This document shows, in pieces, positions 1-5,630 of a stretch of DNA of 7,288 bases. Made by a program: the position numbers and the translations under genes. The notes beneath the pieces are model-generated. The model was not told where the DNA came from. It saw nothing but the letters and a program-made list of their open reading frames with translations, and searched no databases. Source of the DNA: Actinomycetes bacterium (GTDB lineage: Bacteria; Actinomycetota; Coriobacteriia; WRKU01; WQUG01); contig JAIRWZ010000137.1 of assembly GCA_031268615.1 (NCBI GenBank), positions 1 through 7,288 of the forward strand, written 5' to 3'. How positions within the stretch are numbered: the first letter of the stretch is position 1; each line of letters opens with the position of its first letter.

Positions 1-489
1 ATAAAACGTGTCCGAAGCGCTGCGCGCCGGGTGCTGTGGCTCGTGATTCAGCGCGGTGAAATTGAAAAAATCCAGTTCGATTTCTGGTCCTTCCGCCACC
101 CGATACCCAATGCCAGAAAAAACATCAATAATCTCGTCGCGCAGACGGTGTATCAAATGCTGGCTACCCAGAGGTCGCGCTCGTCCGGGCAAGGTCACAT
201 CCAGGCGCCCCGCCTCAATGCTCGCTTGCATTGCCGCGGCTGACAGCTCGACGCGACGCGCTTCCAAGGCGCTTTCCAGCTCTCGGCGTACCACGTTGGC
301 CGTTTTGCCAACCGCCGGGCGTTCCGTGGCCGACAGGCTGCCCAATCCGCGCAGAATGGCGGTCAGACTGCCCTTTTTCCCCAGCACAGCGACGCGTACG
401 GCTTCCAACTCGTCTTCCGACGCGGCGGCGGCGACATCGGCCAGCCCCCCCGCACGCAGCTGTTCCAATTGCTCGATTACTGTCAACAT
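1..489 (-). CDS. pheS: Phenylalanine-tRNA ligase alpha subunit, N-terminal part (cut by left edge)
   Basis: This is the start of the alpha subunit of phenylalanyl-tRNA synthetase, the cytoplasmic (alpha-beta)2 class II enzyme that charges tRNA-Phe. The visible 163 codons run without a stop to the left edge, so roughly the C-terminal half is missing. Residues 1 to about 90 are Ala/Glu/Arg-rich and helical, matching the N-terminal coiled-coil arm that contacts tRNA; the LGKKGSLT stretch at 36-43 is typical. From about 111 the class II catalytic core begins, with the family hallmarks GIGYRVAEGPEIELDFFNF (126-144), ALN (146-148), HPAR (153-156) and DTFY (160-163). The ATG at 489 follows a purine-rich stretch (GGAAAGGAAGGG) that touches the start codon, so the ribosome-site spacing is short. 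The gene diverges from the antiporter gene. pheT would be expected beyond the left edge. Identification is very secure. Confidence 0.96.
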   Translation of the reverse strand, partial: MLTVIEQLEQLRAGGLADVAAAASEDELEAVRVAVLGKKGSLTAILRGLGSLSATERPAVGKTANVVRRELESALEARRVELSAAAMQASIEAGRLDVTLPGRARPLGSQHLIHRLRDEIIDVFSGIGYRVAEGPEIELDFFNFTALNHEPQHPARSASDTFY

Positions 490-512
490 CCCTTCCTTTC
501 CGTCAGCTATCC

Positions 513-540
513 AGTATACAACGAAGTACCCGGAAGTGAA
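513..540 (-). promoter_or_regulatory. Probable sigma-70-type promoter of pheS
   Basis: Read on the minus strand, a TTCACT hexamer (535-540) lies 16 bp upstream of TATACT (513-518). These match 4 of 6 and 5 of 6 of the sigma-70 consensus. Transcription would begin near 506, giving a leader of only about 17 nt before the pheS ATG. That leaves no space for a T-box or leader-peptide attenuator downstream of this promoter. Assigned by eye. Confidence 0.5.
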
Positions 541-551
541 TGTTGAGCCTG

Positions 552-570
552 CCCCCGGCTTGACCGGGGG
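552..570. repeat. Perfect 7-bp GC hairpin in the pheS/antiporter divergent region
   Basis: CCCCCGG (552-558) and CCGGGGG (564-570) form a perfect inverted repeat around the 5-base loop CTTGA. It lies upstream of the predicted pheS promoter and has no following T-run, so it is not a standard intrinsic terminator. It could be a REP-like intergenic repeat or an extragenic hairpin; no second copy exists in this window. Confidence 0.5.
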
Positions 571-610
571 TCCAAACCTGCCAGCTTCAGGTAGTAGGAG
601 AGGCGCCGGT

Positions 611-677
611 CATCCCCGTAGTGGCAAGAGGTTCCCGTGATTGTTTCACGAATTCCCGCGAACCGATTACAGGGATG
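611..677. repeat. Nested three-tier inverted repeat
   Basis: Three inverted repeats share one centre. The outermost is CATCCCCGTA (611-620) with TACAGGGATG (668-677), 9 of 10 pairs. The middle is GGTTC (630-634) with GAACC (660-664), perfect. The innermost is CGTGA (636-640) with TCACG (646-650), perfect, around the loop TTGTT. The spacing between tiers is unequal on the two sides (9 and 3 bases outside, 1 and 9 inside), so a folded form would contain internal loops. It ends just before the predicted antiporter promoter. No coding potential was seen in it. Confidence 0.45.
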
Positions 678-691
678 GGCGTACTCACTTT
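677..691 (+). repeat. Copy 1 of the CGTACTCACT motif, upstream of the antiporter promoter
   Basis: GGGCGTACTCACTTT matches the copy before thrS (GGACGTACTCACTCC) at 12 of 15 positions, including the whole 10-base core CGTACTCACT at 680-689. Its last base is the first base of the extended -10 element of the antiporter gene, so a protein bound here could affect that promoter. It may be a regulator-binding site or a dispersed repeat; chance similarity is not excluded. Confidence 0.35.
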
Positions 692-699
692 GGTATCAT
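691..699 (+). promoter_or_regulatory. Probable extended -10 promoter of the antiporter gene
   Basis: TGGTATCAT is a TGn-extended -10 element with a 5 of 6 match to TATAAT. There is no good -35 hexamer 16-18 bp upstream, which extended -10 promoters tolerate. Transcription would start around 706, giving a leader of about 35 nt before the ATG at 741. Confidence 0.45.
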
Positions 700-720
700 G
701 GTAGTCCTGTAACGCTACCA
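699..720 (+). promoter_or_regulatory. 6-bp dyad spanning the predicted antiporter transcription start
   Basis: TGGTAG (699-704) and CTACCA (715-720) are a perfect inverted repeat with a 10-base centre. The dyad begins at the last base of the -10 element and ends just before the GGGAGAGGGGG ribosome-binding stretch (721-731). The position suits an operator or a small 5' leader hairpin; which one cannot be told from the sequence. Confidence 0.35.
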
Positions 721-740
721 GGGAGAGGGGGCTCGCGGCG

Positions 741-2861
741 ATGGCGTCATTTGAAGTGATTTTGGTGCTGCTGGGCGCTGTTTTGCTCTCCAGCATTATC
801 AACCAATTTATTCCCGACATTTCCGTGCCGCTGATTCAGGTAGCCTTAGGCATTGTCATCTCGCTTTTTTTGCCCGACTACGACCCTCATTTTGACTATC
901 CCAATTTTTTCATCCTCCTGTTTATCGCTCCCCTGCTGTTCAACGATGCCCTGAGGTCTGACCGCGCTGCGCTCTGGAAATTGCGGCAGCCCATAGCCGC
1001 CATTGTCGTTGGCCTGGTGTTTCTCTCGACAGCCATTACCGGTTTTACCACTCATGCCCTCTTGCCTTTTTTGCCTCTGGCGGCCTGTTTTGCCCTGGCC
1101 GCTTCCCTGGGTCCGACCGACGCCGTCTCTGTCAGTTCGCTGTCCGAGCGCACCTCCATCCCCGACGACGAAAAAACAGTTCTGCAGGGGGAATCGCTGT
1201 TCAACGACGCGTCCGGTATCATTGCTTTTACCTTTGCGGTCACCGCCATGGTCACCGGACATTTCTCAGTATGGGAGGCCACCGGCGCTTTCTTTATCAC
1301 GTTCCTTGGTGGTCTGGTCGTTGGCACCGTGCTGGCGTTTGCGCGCAGTTTGGTGGTCACCGCCGTTCGTTCTGCCGGTATGGAAAATGCTACTTTCCAT
1401 GTGTTGATTGAACTGTTGACCCCCTTTATCATTTTCATAGTTGCCGAGCATATCCACGTCGCCGGTACACCCTTTTCCGGTATCATCGCTGTCGTTTCGG
1501 CAGGGTTGTTTCAAAACGTGCGCCAACATCGCACGACGCCAACCGCCGCCCGTCTCTCGTTGGTGTCTTCCAACGTCTGGGCCGTGCTGTCCTTTGCGCT
1601 GAATGGCATTGTTTTTCTGCTCATGGGAACGCAGATTCCCCACGTCGTTCGCACTACCTGGCTGGAATCCAACCGCAAGATGGATATCGAGCTGCTCCTC
1701 TACATCGTCATAATTACCGCGATTGTGCTGATTATTCGTTTCGCCTGGACCTCTGCGATGATGATACTGCGCAACCGTCACGATCAAAGTCACTTAACCT
1801 GGCGCGAGCAGCTGCGCAAATCAGTCATACTGGCTATCGCGGGAGTCCGGGGCACGGTCACTTTGGCGACCGTCCTTACAATCCCCTACCGCTTGAGCAA
1901 CGGCAGTAATTGGCCCCATCGCGACTTGATTATTTTTCTGGCTTCCGGGGTCATTATCCTGACCATGCTGTTGGCCAATTTCGTTCTGCCCTTACTGACG
2001 CCGAAGGAAAAAACTGCCGACCAAGGTCGTGACCCCGATATCATCATTACTATATTGCGACAGGTCATCCTGAAGCTCAATGATCAAATGACCCCGAAAA
2101 ATCGCCATGCAACCGAAGACGTCGTGCGTTCCTATAACGCTCGTATCCGCTATATTCGTACCCACCACGACGTTGACGACAGCGCCTTTGATACCTTGCG
2201 TCTGCAGACCCTGAGCTGGGAAAAAGAACATACCGTCGCTTTAATGCGCGACCACAAGGTTTCGACAACGATGGTCTTTGTCTACCTGTACCAGCTGAAT
2301 AAACAACAAGAACGCATTGAACACCGACGAAGGCGCCTGTGGCTGCTGGATTTCTTAAAGCAATGGCGCGAGTTGCACCGTTTCCGCAAAAAGCTAAGCG
2401 CACAAAACGACGCCGGCAGTCGCAGCCAGACTCACACCGAGCTGCATGCCCTGCAGCTGGAAAACGCCAACTACGCTCTGGGCAAACTGAACGAGGAGCT
2501 GGAACACGAGAAAAGCGCGCACGACCATACCGGCGACCCGGAGGTCGAAGATATAGCTACCCTGATTCTGGAATATCAAAATCGCATTGACCGTTTGCGG
2601 GCCAGTCATGACGTGTTGAGCCTGAACCGCGACGAGAGGCTGAATGCGGGGCGTGAGCGTCTGGATCAATTACGTCGCCCGGCACGCACGAAGGAAGAGC
2701 TGCAGCAAGTGACCGAATTGAAAATGCAGGGGCTGCGCCTGGAACGCGAAGCTATCCAGCAAATGTTTGACGATGGAAAACTGACGCGCCAGCGTGCCAA
2801 GAAGCTGCGTGACAACGTCGCGTTAATGGAGCTGGACCTGGGAGGAACCGACCTGCATTAA
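741..2861 (+). CDS. Na+/H+ antiporter, CPA1 (NhaP/NHE-like) family with long cytoplasmic tail
   Basis: This is an integral membrane cation/proton exchanger of the CPA1 (sodium/hydrogen exchanger) family, 706 residues. It would expel Na+ (possibly K+) in exchange for H+ to control pH and salt. Residues 1 to about 420 are hydrophobic and form roughly a dozen transmembrane helices. The key ion-binding motifs are present: Thr126-Asp127 in SLGPTDAVS, Glu151 and Asn155-Asp156 in GESLFNDASGI, and the conserved arginine region AGVRGTVTLA (367-376, Arg370). VPLIQVALG (29-37) is the family's first-helix signature. Residues 422-706 form a highly charged, helical, coiled-coil-like cytoplasmic tail that ends in LTRQRAKKLRDNVALMELDL, like tails I recall from Lactobacillus-type homologues. 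CPA1 proteins with short tails are around 400-550 residues. The ATG at 741 has a strong ribosome site (GAGGGGG, 725-731, 9 nt before the start). The gene is probably monocistronic, divergent from pheS and convergent with thrS. Ion specificity cannot be read from the sequence. Confidence 0.92.
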   Translation: MASFEVILVLLGAVLLSSIINQFIPDISVPLIQVALGIVISLFLPDYDPHFDYPNFFILLFIAPLLFNDALRSDRAALWKLRQPIAAIVVGLVFLSTAITGFTTHALLPFLPLAACFALAASLGPTDAVSVSSLSERTSIPDDEKTVLQGESLFNDASGIIAFTFAVTAMVTGHFSVWEATGAFFITFLGGLVVGTVLAFARSLVVTAVRSAGMENATFHVLIELLTPFIIFIVAEHIHVAGTPFSGIIAVVSAGLFQNVRQHRTTPTAARLSLVSSNVWAVLSFALNGIVFLLMGTQIPHVVRTTWLESNRKMDIELLLYIVIITAIVLIIRFAWTSAMMILRNRHDQSHLTWREQLRKSVILAIAGVRGTVTLATVLTIPYRLSNGSNWPHRDLIIFLASGVIILTMLLANFVLPLLTPKEKTADQGRDPDIIITILRQVILKLNDQMTPKNRHATEDVVRSYNARIRYIRTHHDVDDSAFDTLRLQTLSWEKEHTVALMRDHKVSTTMVFVYLYQLNKQQERIEHRRRRLWLLDFLKQWRELHRFRKKLSAQNDAGSRSQTHTELHALQLENANYALGKLNEELEHEKSAHDHTGDPEVEDIATLILEYQNRIDRLRASHDVLSLNRDERLNAGRERLDQLRRPARTKEELQQVTELKMQGLRLEREAIQQMFDDGKLTRQRAKKLRDNVALMELDLGGTDLH

Positions 2862-2885
2862 GGAGGAGAATCCCTCAACGTCCTG

Positions 2886-4679
2886 CTATCGCGCGGCGGG
2901 ACGCTCCGACAGGACACGGGCCGCAAAAGCGTCCACTGTCTCGGCGCCCAGGTCTCCCTCACTGCGGTGACGCACGGCGACTACGCCGCTTTCAGCCTCG
3001 CGCTTGCCAACTATCAACATATACGGAACATGTTGTGCCTGCGCACGGGCAATCTTTGCCTGCATGCGCTCGTTGCTGGCGTCCACCTCAACCCGTACTT
3101 CCGCCTCGGACAGCTGGGCAGCCACTTCGTTTGCATAATCGACCATTTCGTCGCTAATCGGAATGACCGTGGCCTGCACCGGTGACAACCAGGACGGCAA
3201 AGCGCCGGAAAAATGTTCGATCAAAATGCCAAAGAAACGCTCCATCGAACCCAGAATCGTGCGATGCAACATCAAAGGACGCTCGACGCTATTGTCAGCG
3301 GTGCGATACTCCAGTCCAAATCGCTCCGGCAGCAAGGCATCAAATTGAATGGTAGAACACTGCCATGTCCGCCCTATCGCATCACGCAGTTTGATGTCAA
3401 TTTTTGGTCCGTAGAACGCGCCATCCCCCTCGTTGATTTCATAGGGTATGTCGCGTTCTTTCAGCGCATTTTCTAACGCAGCGGTGGTGAATTCCCAAGT
3501 CTCAATCGTACCGATATATTTCTTCTCCGGGCGAGTGGACAGTTCGGCAGAGTATTCGAAGCCGAATACTTTCATCACATAGTCCACCAGTTCCAACATC
3601 AGTAGCACTTCGGTGTTCACCTGGTCGGCGCGACAGAAAATATGCGCGTCGTCCTGCGTAAAGCCGCGCGCCCTCATCAAACCATGTACGACGCCGGACA
3701 GCTCATGGCGATAGACCGTACCAAACTCGAACATGCGCAAGGGCAAATCGCGATAGCTATGCAGTGTGCTGTCGTAAATCATAATGTGGCCGGGACAGTT
3801 CATCGGCTTGACCGCATACTCGCTGACTTTCTCCTTTTTACCCTCGGACAAGTGGCGACGGCCCTCGTCCTGGCCTTCGTCTTCAAACACATCGAAAAAG
3901 TACATGTCATCTTTATAGTTTTCATAATGGCCGCTGGTTTTCCACACGTCTACTTTATAGATATGCGGGGTGATAGCTTCCACATAGCCGCGCGCATACA
4001 GCAGCTGGCGTAACCATTCCTGCAGCAGGCGCAACACGCGCGCACCCTTGGGATGATACAGGGGCAGGCCGCTGCCAGCCAATTCGTTAAAGCTAAAAAA
4101 ATCCAGCTCGCGCGCCAGCTTGCGATGGTCACGCTTCTCTGCCTCCGCCTGTCGCGTCAGATAGGCTTCCAGCTGTGACGCCTTCTGCCAGGCTGTGCCA
4201 TAAATACGCTGCAACATGGGGTTGTCCTTGTCGCCCAACCAGTAGGCTCCGGCCAGCTTGGTCAGCTTAAAATACTTCAAATAACCGGTCGATGCCACAT
4301 GAGGGCCACGGCACAAATCAACAAAATCACCCGTGGTATAGACCGACAACACCTCATCGTCAGGCAACTTCTCAATCAATTGCAGCTTATAGTCCTGCCC
4401 GGCAAAACGCACGCGAGCCTCGGCTTTCGAAATCTCTTCACGTACGAAGGGTTCGTCGGCTGCCACCAATTCACGCATCTTTTCCTCAATGATTGGCAGC
4501 TCATCCAGCGTCAAAGCCACCCCATCGGGCAGCTCGAAGTCGTAGTAGAAGCCGTCTTCGATGGCCGGTCCAATGCCGAACTTGGTACCGGGCCACAACT
4601 GGTTGACAGCCGCAGCCATCAAATGGGCAGTCGAGTGTCGCAACAGGTCAAGCGGTATGTTTTTGGAACTGTGGGACAT
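2886..4679 (-). CDS. thrS: Threonine-tRNA ligase without the TGS domain
   Basis: Class II threonyl-tRNA synthetase, 597 residues, cytoplasmic; it charges tRNA-Thr and removes mischarged serine. The editing (N2) domain has its metal-site residues: His15 and His19 in RHSTAHL, and Cys123 and His127 in CRGPHV. The catalytic core has the zinc ligands Cys295 (NCPGH), His346 (DDAHIF) and His472 (LHRTILGS), with motif 2 Arg324 (YRHE) and motif 3 Arg481 (GSMERF). The anticodon-binding domain runs from about 496 to the end. The N-terminal TGS domain (about 60 residues in E. coli) is absent: the protein begins right at the editing domain. Relative to E. coli numbering there are about 20 extra residues between His127 and Cys295, most likely in the acidic and basic stretch at 264-284. 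I place the start at the ATG at 4679, with AGAGGAG about 11 nt upstream; a GTG at 4691 would add four residues but touches that ribosome site. It lies 42 bp after the zinc-ribbon gene, probably in one transcript. Confidence 0.96.
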   Translation of the reverse strand: MSHSSKNIPLDLLRHSTAHLMAAAVNQLWPGTKFGIGPAIEDGFYYDFELPDGVALTLDELPIIEEKMRELVAADEPFVREEISKAEARVRFAGQDYKLQLIEKLPDDEVLSVYTTGDFVDLCRGPHVASTGYLKYFKLTKLAGAYWLGDKDNPMLQRIYGTAWQKASQLEAYLTRQAEAEKRDHRKLARELDFFSFNELAGSGLPLYHPKGARVLRLLQEWLRQLLYARGYVEAITPHIYKVDVWKTSGHYENYKDDMYFFDVFEDEGQDEGRRHLSEGKKEKVSEYAVKPMNCPGHIMIYDSTLHSYRDLPLRMFEFGTVYRHELSGVVHGLMRARGFTQDDAHIFCRADQVNTEVLLMLELVDYVMKVFGFEYSAELSTRPEKKYIGTIETWEFTTAALENALKERDIPYEINEGDGAFYGPKIDIKLRDAIGRTWQCSTIQFDALLPERFGLEYRTADNSVERPLMLHRTILGSMERFFGILIEHFSGALPSWLSPVQATVIPISDEMVDYANEVAAQLSEAEVRVEVDASNERMQAKIARAQAQHVPYMLIVGKREAESGVVAVRHRSEGDLGAETVDAFAARVLSERPAAR

Positions 4680-4694
4680 GGACGTACTCACTCC
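4680..4694 (-). promoter_or_regulatory. Copy 2 of the motif, forming the thrS ribosome-binding region
   Basis: On the minus strand this reads GGAGTGAGTACGTCC and directly abuts the thrS ATG. Its first bases are part of AGAGGAG, the only plausible Shine-Dalgarno sequence. It differs at one of 15 positions from the inverted-repeat arm at 5516-5530, and its 10-base core is identical to that at 680-689. If the motif is bound by a protein or pairs with RNA, it would sit where thrS translation could be affected. Confidence 0.4.
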
Positions 4695-4721
4695 TCTTTT
4701 TCTACCGGGACTTTCTCTCTC

Positions 4722-5369
4722 TTATTCCTTTTCCTTCGACGATGACGAAGCGCCGCCTTCCCGCGACCCACGCCCGGCGGGACGTGTGCCGCTGCCGGCG
4801 ACCGTGCGTTTTTTGCTGCTGCGCGACGCGCGCCCGGCGCTACCGCTGTTTCCGCTGACGTTGACCTGTGCGGCGGTGCAGTACGGGCAGGTCCGCCACC
4901 GGGGGTTGATGGCGCGACCGCACGATTCGCAGGGGCGGCGCAGGGTGACGCTGCAGACAGGGCACACCAGGTAATCGACTTCAATGCCCGCGCCGCAGGA
5001 TGGGCAGGCATGTGTGTCCAGCTCTGCTTCCAGCAGGCGCAACGACATTTCGCGTTCCTGCGCGTCAACCCGGTATTCGCCGGGGCGCACCAGGACGTAA
5101 ACGACCAGAATGAACGCAATGGCAGACAGCGAAAGCAGCCCCACGCTGCCAAAGCCAAATTTCGTCTGCGTGAAGCCAACGATGGCGCCAATCAGCACCC
5201 CTAACCCGCCAATAATCAACCACAGTTGTTGGCGCGCGCCACGGCGTCGGGCATCCCGAACTACCCAAAACACCAGCGCAATGGCGAACAGAAAGCCCAG
5301 AACGCCCACGATTAGCGAGACGAACTGGTACGTCTTATTATCCAGCACAGTTTTTAGCAGGTCATTCAT
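4722..5369 (-). CDS. Membrane protein with two zinc ribbons, function unknown
   Basis: A 215-residue membrane-anchored protein of unknown function. Three hydrophobic segments lie at about 16-37, 49-66 and 74-94; the first is followed by the basic patch RDARRRGARQ (38-47). A linker with the charged stretch VRPGEYRVDAQERE (94-107) leads to four CxxC knuckles, Cys122/125, Cys136/139, Cys147/150 and Cys161/164, enough for two zinc ribbons. The tail (168-215) is low-complexity Ser/Gly/Arg/Lys and probably disordered. From memory, the pattern of helices, REYL-like linker and double ribbon (CPxC, LVCPxC, PCxxCGR, RWxxCPYC) is common in actinobacterial hypothetical proteins. By the positive-inside rule the basic patch suggests the first loop is cytoplasmic; with three helices that would put the ribbons on the opposite face unless one segment does not cross. 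I chose the ATG at 5369 because AAAGGA lies 7 nt upstream; an ATG at 5393 would add eight residues and has no ribosome site. It leads a likely operon with thrS. Confidence 0.85.
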   Translation of the reverse strand: MNDLLKTVLDNKTYQFVSLIVGVLGFLFAIALVFWVVRDARRRGARQQLWLIIGGLGVLIGAIVGFTQTKFGFGSVGLLSLSAIAFILVVYVLVRPGEYRVDAQEREMSLRLLEAELDTHACPSCGAGIEVDYLVCPVCSVTLRRPCESCGRAINPRWRTCPYCTAAQVNVSGNSGSAGRASRSSKKRTVAGSGTRPAGRGSREGGASSSSKEKE

Positions 5370-5417
5370 TACGCAATCCTTTCGCGTGGTCATGCAGGCC
5401 GCTACGACCGAGTAACG

Positions 5418-5426
5418 ATTGTAACA
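5418..5426 (-). promoter_or_regulatory. Probable extended -10 promoter for the zinc-ribbon/thrS transcript
   Basis: On the minus strand TGTTACAAT is a TGn-extended -10 element, with TACAAT matching TATAAT at 5 of 6. No good -35 sequence sits at the standard distance. Transcription would start near 5411, about 42 nt before the ATG at 5369. It would serve both the zinc-ribbon gene and thrS, since no other promoter was recognised between them. Confidence 0.45.
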
Positions 5427-5455
5427 GAGGATACAGGGTCAGACTACCGGTGATG

Positions 5456-5476
5456 AGCAGCGGTTGGGTAGCTGCT
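5456..5476. repeat. Small perfect hairpin, AGCAGC/GCTGCT
   Basis: AGCAGC (5456-5461) and GCTGCT (5471-5476) form a 6-bp inverted repeat around a 9-base loop, just upstream of the predicted zinc-ribbon promoter. There is no T-run on either side long enough for an intrinsic terminator. It may have no function. Confidence 0.25.
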
Positions 5477-5486
5477 ATTTGGAGAT

Positions 5487-5530
5487 GAAGCGAGTGCGTC
5501 CATTCATGCAGGTCTGGACGTACTCGCTCC
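5487..5530. repeat. 15-bp imperfect inverted repeat built from two copies of the GTACTC motif
   Basis: GAAGCGAGTGCGTCC (5487-5501) and GGACGTACTCGCTCC (5516-5530) are reverse complements at 13 of 15 positions, around a 14-base loop. Each arm is also a copy of the motif found before thrS (right arm 14 of 15, left arm 12 of 15 after reverse complementing). It lies in the intergenic gap between the PASTA gene and the zinc-ribbon gene. Possible roles are a regulator's operator, a small mobile-repeat remnant, or an RNA hairpin. Confidence 0.5.
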
Positions 5531-5573
5531 TTTACTACCTCGCCATAAAGTCTGCGGGAGCCAATATCTCAGG

Positions 5574-5616
5574 GCGGTCATCTTATCTCAAGGTCCGCGC
5601 ACCTGGCAATGACCGC
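5574..5616 (-). terminator. Hairpin just after the PASTA gene, possible terminator without T-run
   Basis: GCGGTCAT (5574-5581) and ATGACCGC (5609-5616) pair perfectly. Inside them CAAGGT (5589-5594) pairs with ACCTGG (5601-5606) at 5 of 6 positions around the loop CCGCGC. The structure starts 15 bp after the PASTA stop codon in the direction of transcription, where an operon terminator is expected. No clear U-tract follows on the minus strand, so it could instead protect the 3' end of the mRNA or be an unrelated repeat. Confidence 0.35.
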
Positions 5617-5630
5617 GCGGGTTTGAGCGC

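Larger units (their letters stand above)
5394..5630. other. Intergenic region between the PASTA and zinc-ribbon genes
   Basis: No gene was recognised here. It holds, from left to right, a promoter for the zinc-ribbon/thrS transcript, a small hairpin, the 15-bp inverted repeat and the post-PASTA hairpin. A plus-strand open frame from 5464 to 5751 runs into the PASTA gene antisense, has no ribosome site and looks spurious. The region also marks the change from GC-richer housekeeping genes to the AT-richer ABC/PASTA genes. Confidence 0.6.

Noticed and set aside
490..620. T-box leader for pheS
   Set aside because: No T-box core sequence or specifier stem is visible, and the predicted promoter leaves a leader of only about 17 nt.
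56..640. Plus-strand open frame of 194 codons over the pheS region
   Set aside because: It is antisense to pheS, whose translated sequence matches the family motif by motif. The plus-strand product is Arg/Ser/Pro-rich with no recognisable domain.
611..677. Possible tRNA or riboswitch in the nested inverted repeat
   Set aside because: There is no acceptor stem with CCA-type end, no T-loop consensus in the correct place, and the tiers do not match any riboswitch layout I know.
2860..2868. Strong Shine-Dalgarno-like AAGGAGGAG right at the antiporter stop codon
   Set aside because: No ATG, GTG or TTG start lies at a usable distance downstream on the plus strand before thrS antisense sequence, so it does not begin a gene.
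4292..4974. Plus-strand open frames opposite thrS and the zinc-ribbon gene
   Set aside because: They are mirror frames of well-supported minus-strand genes and have low-complexity, unrecognisable products.
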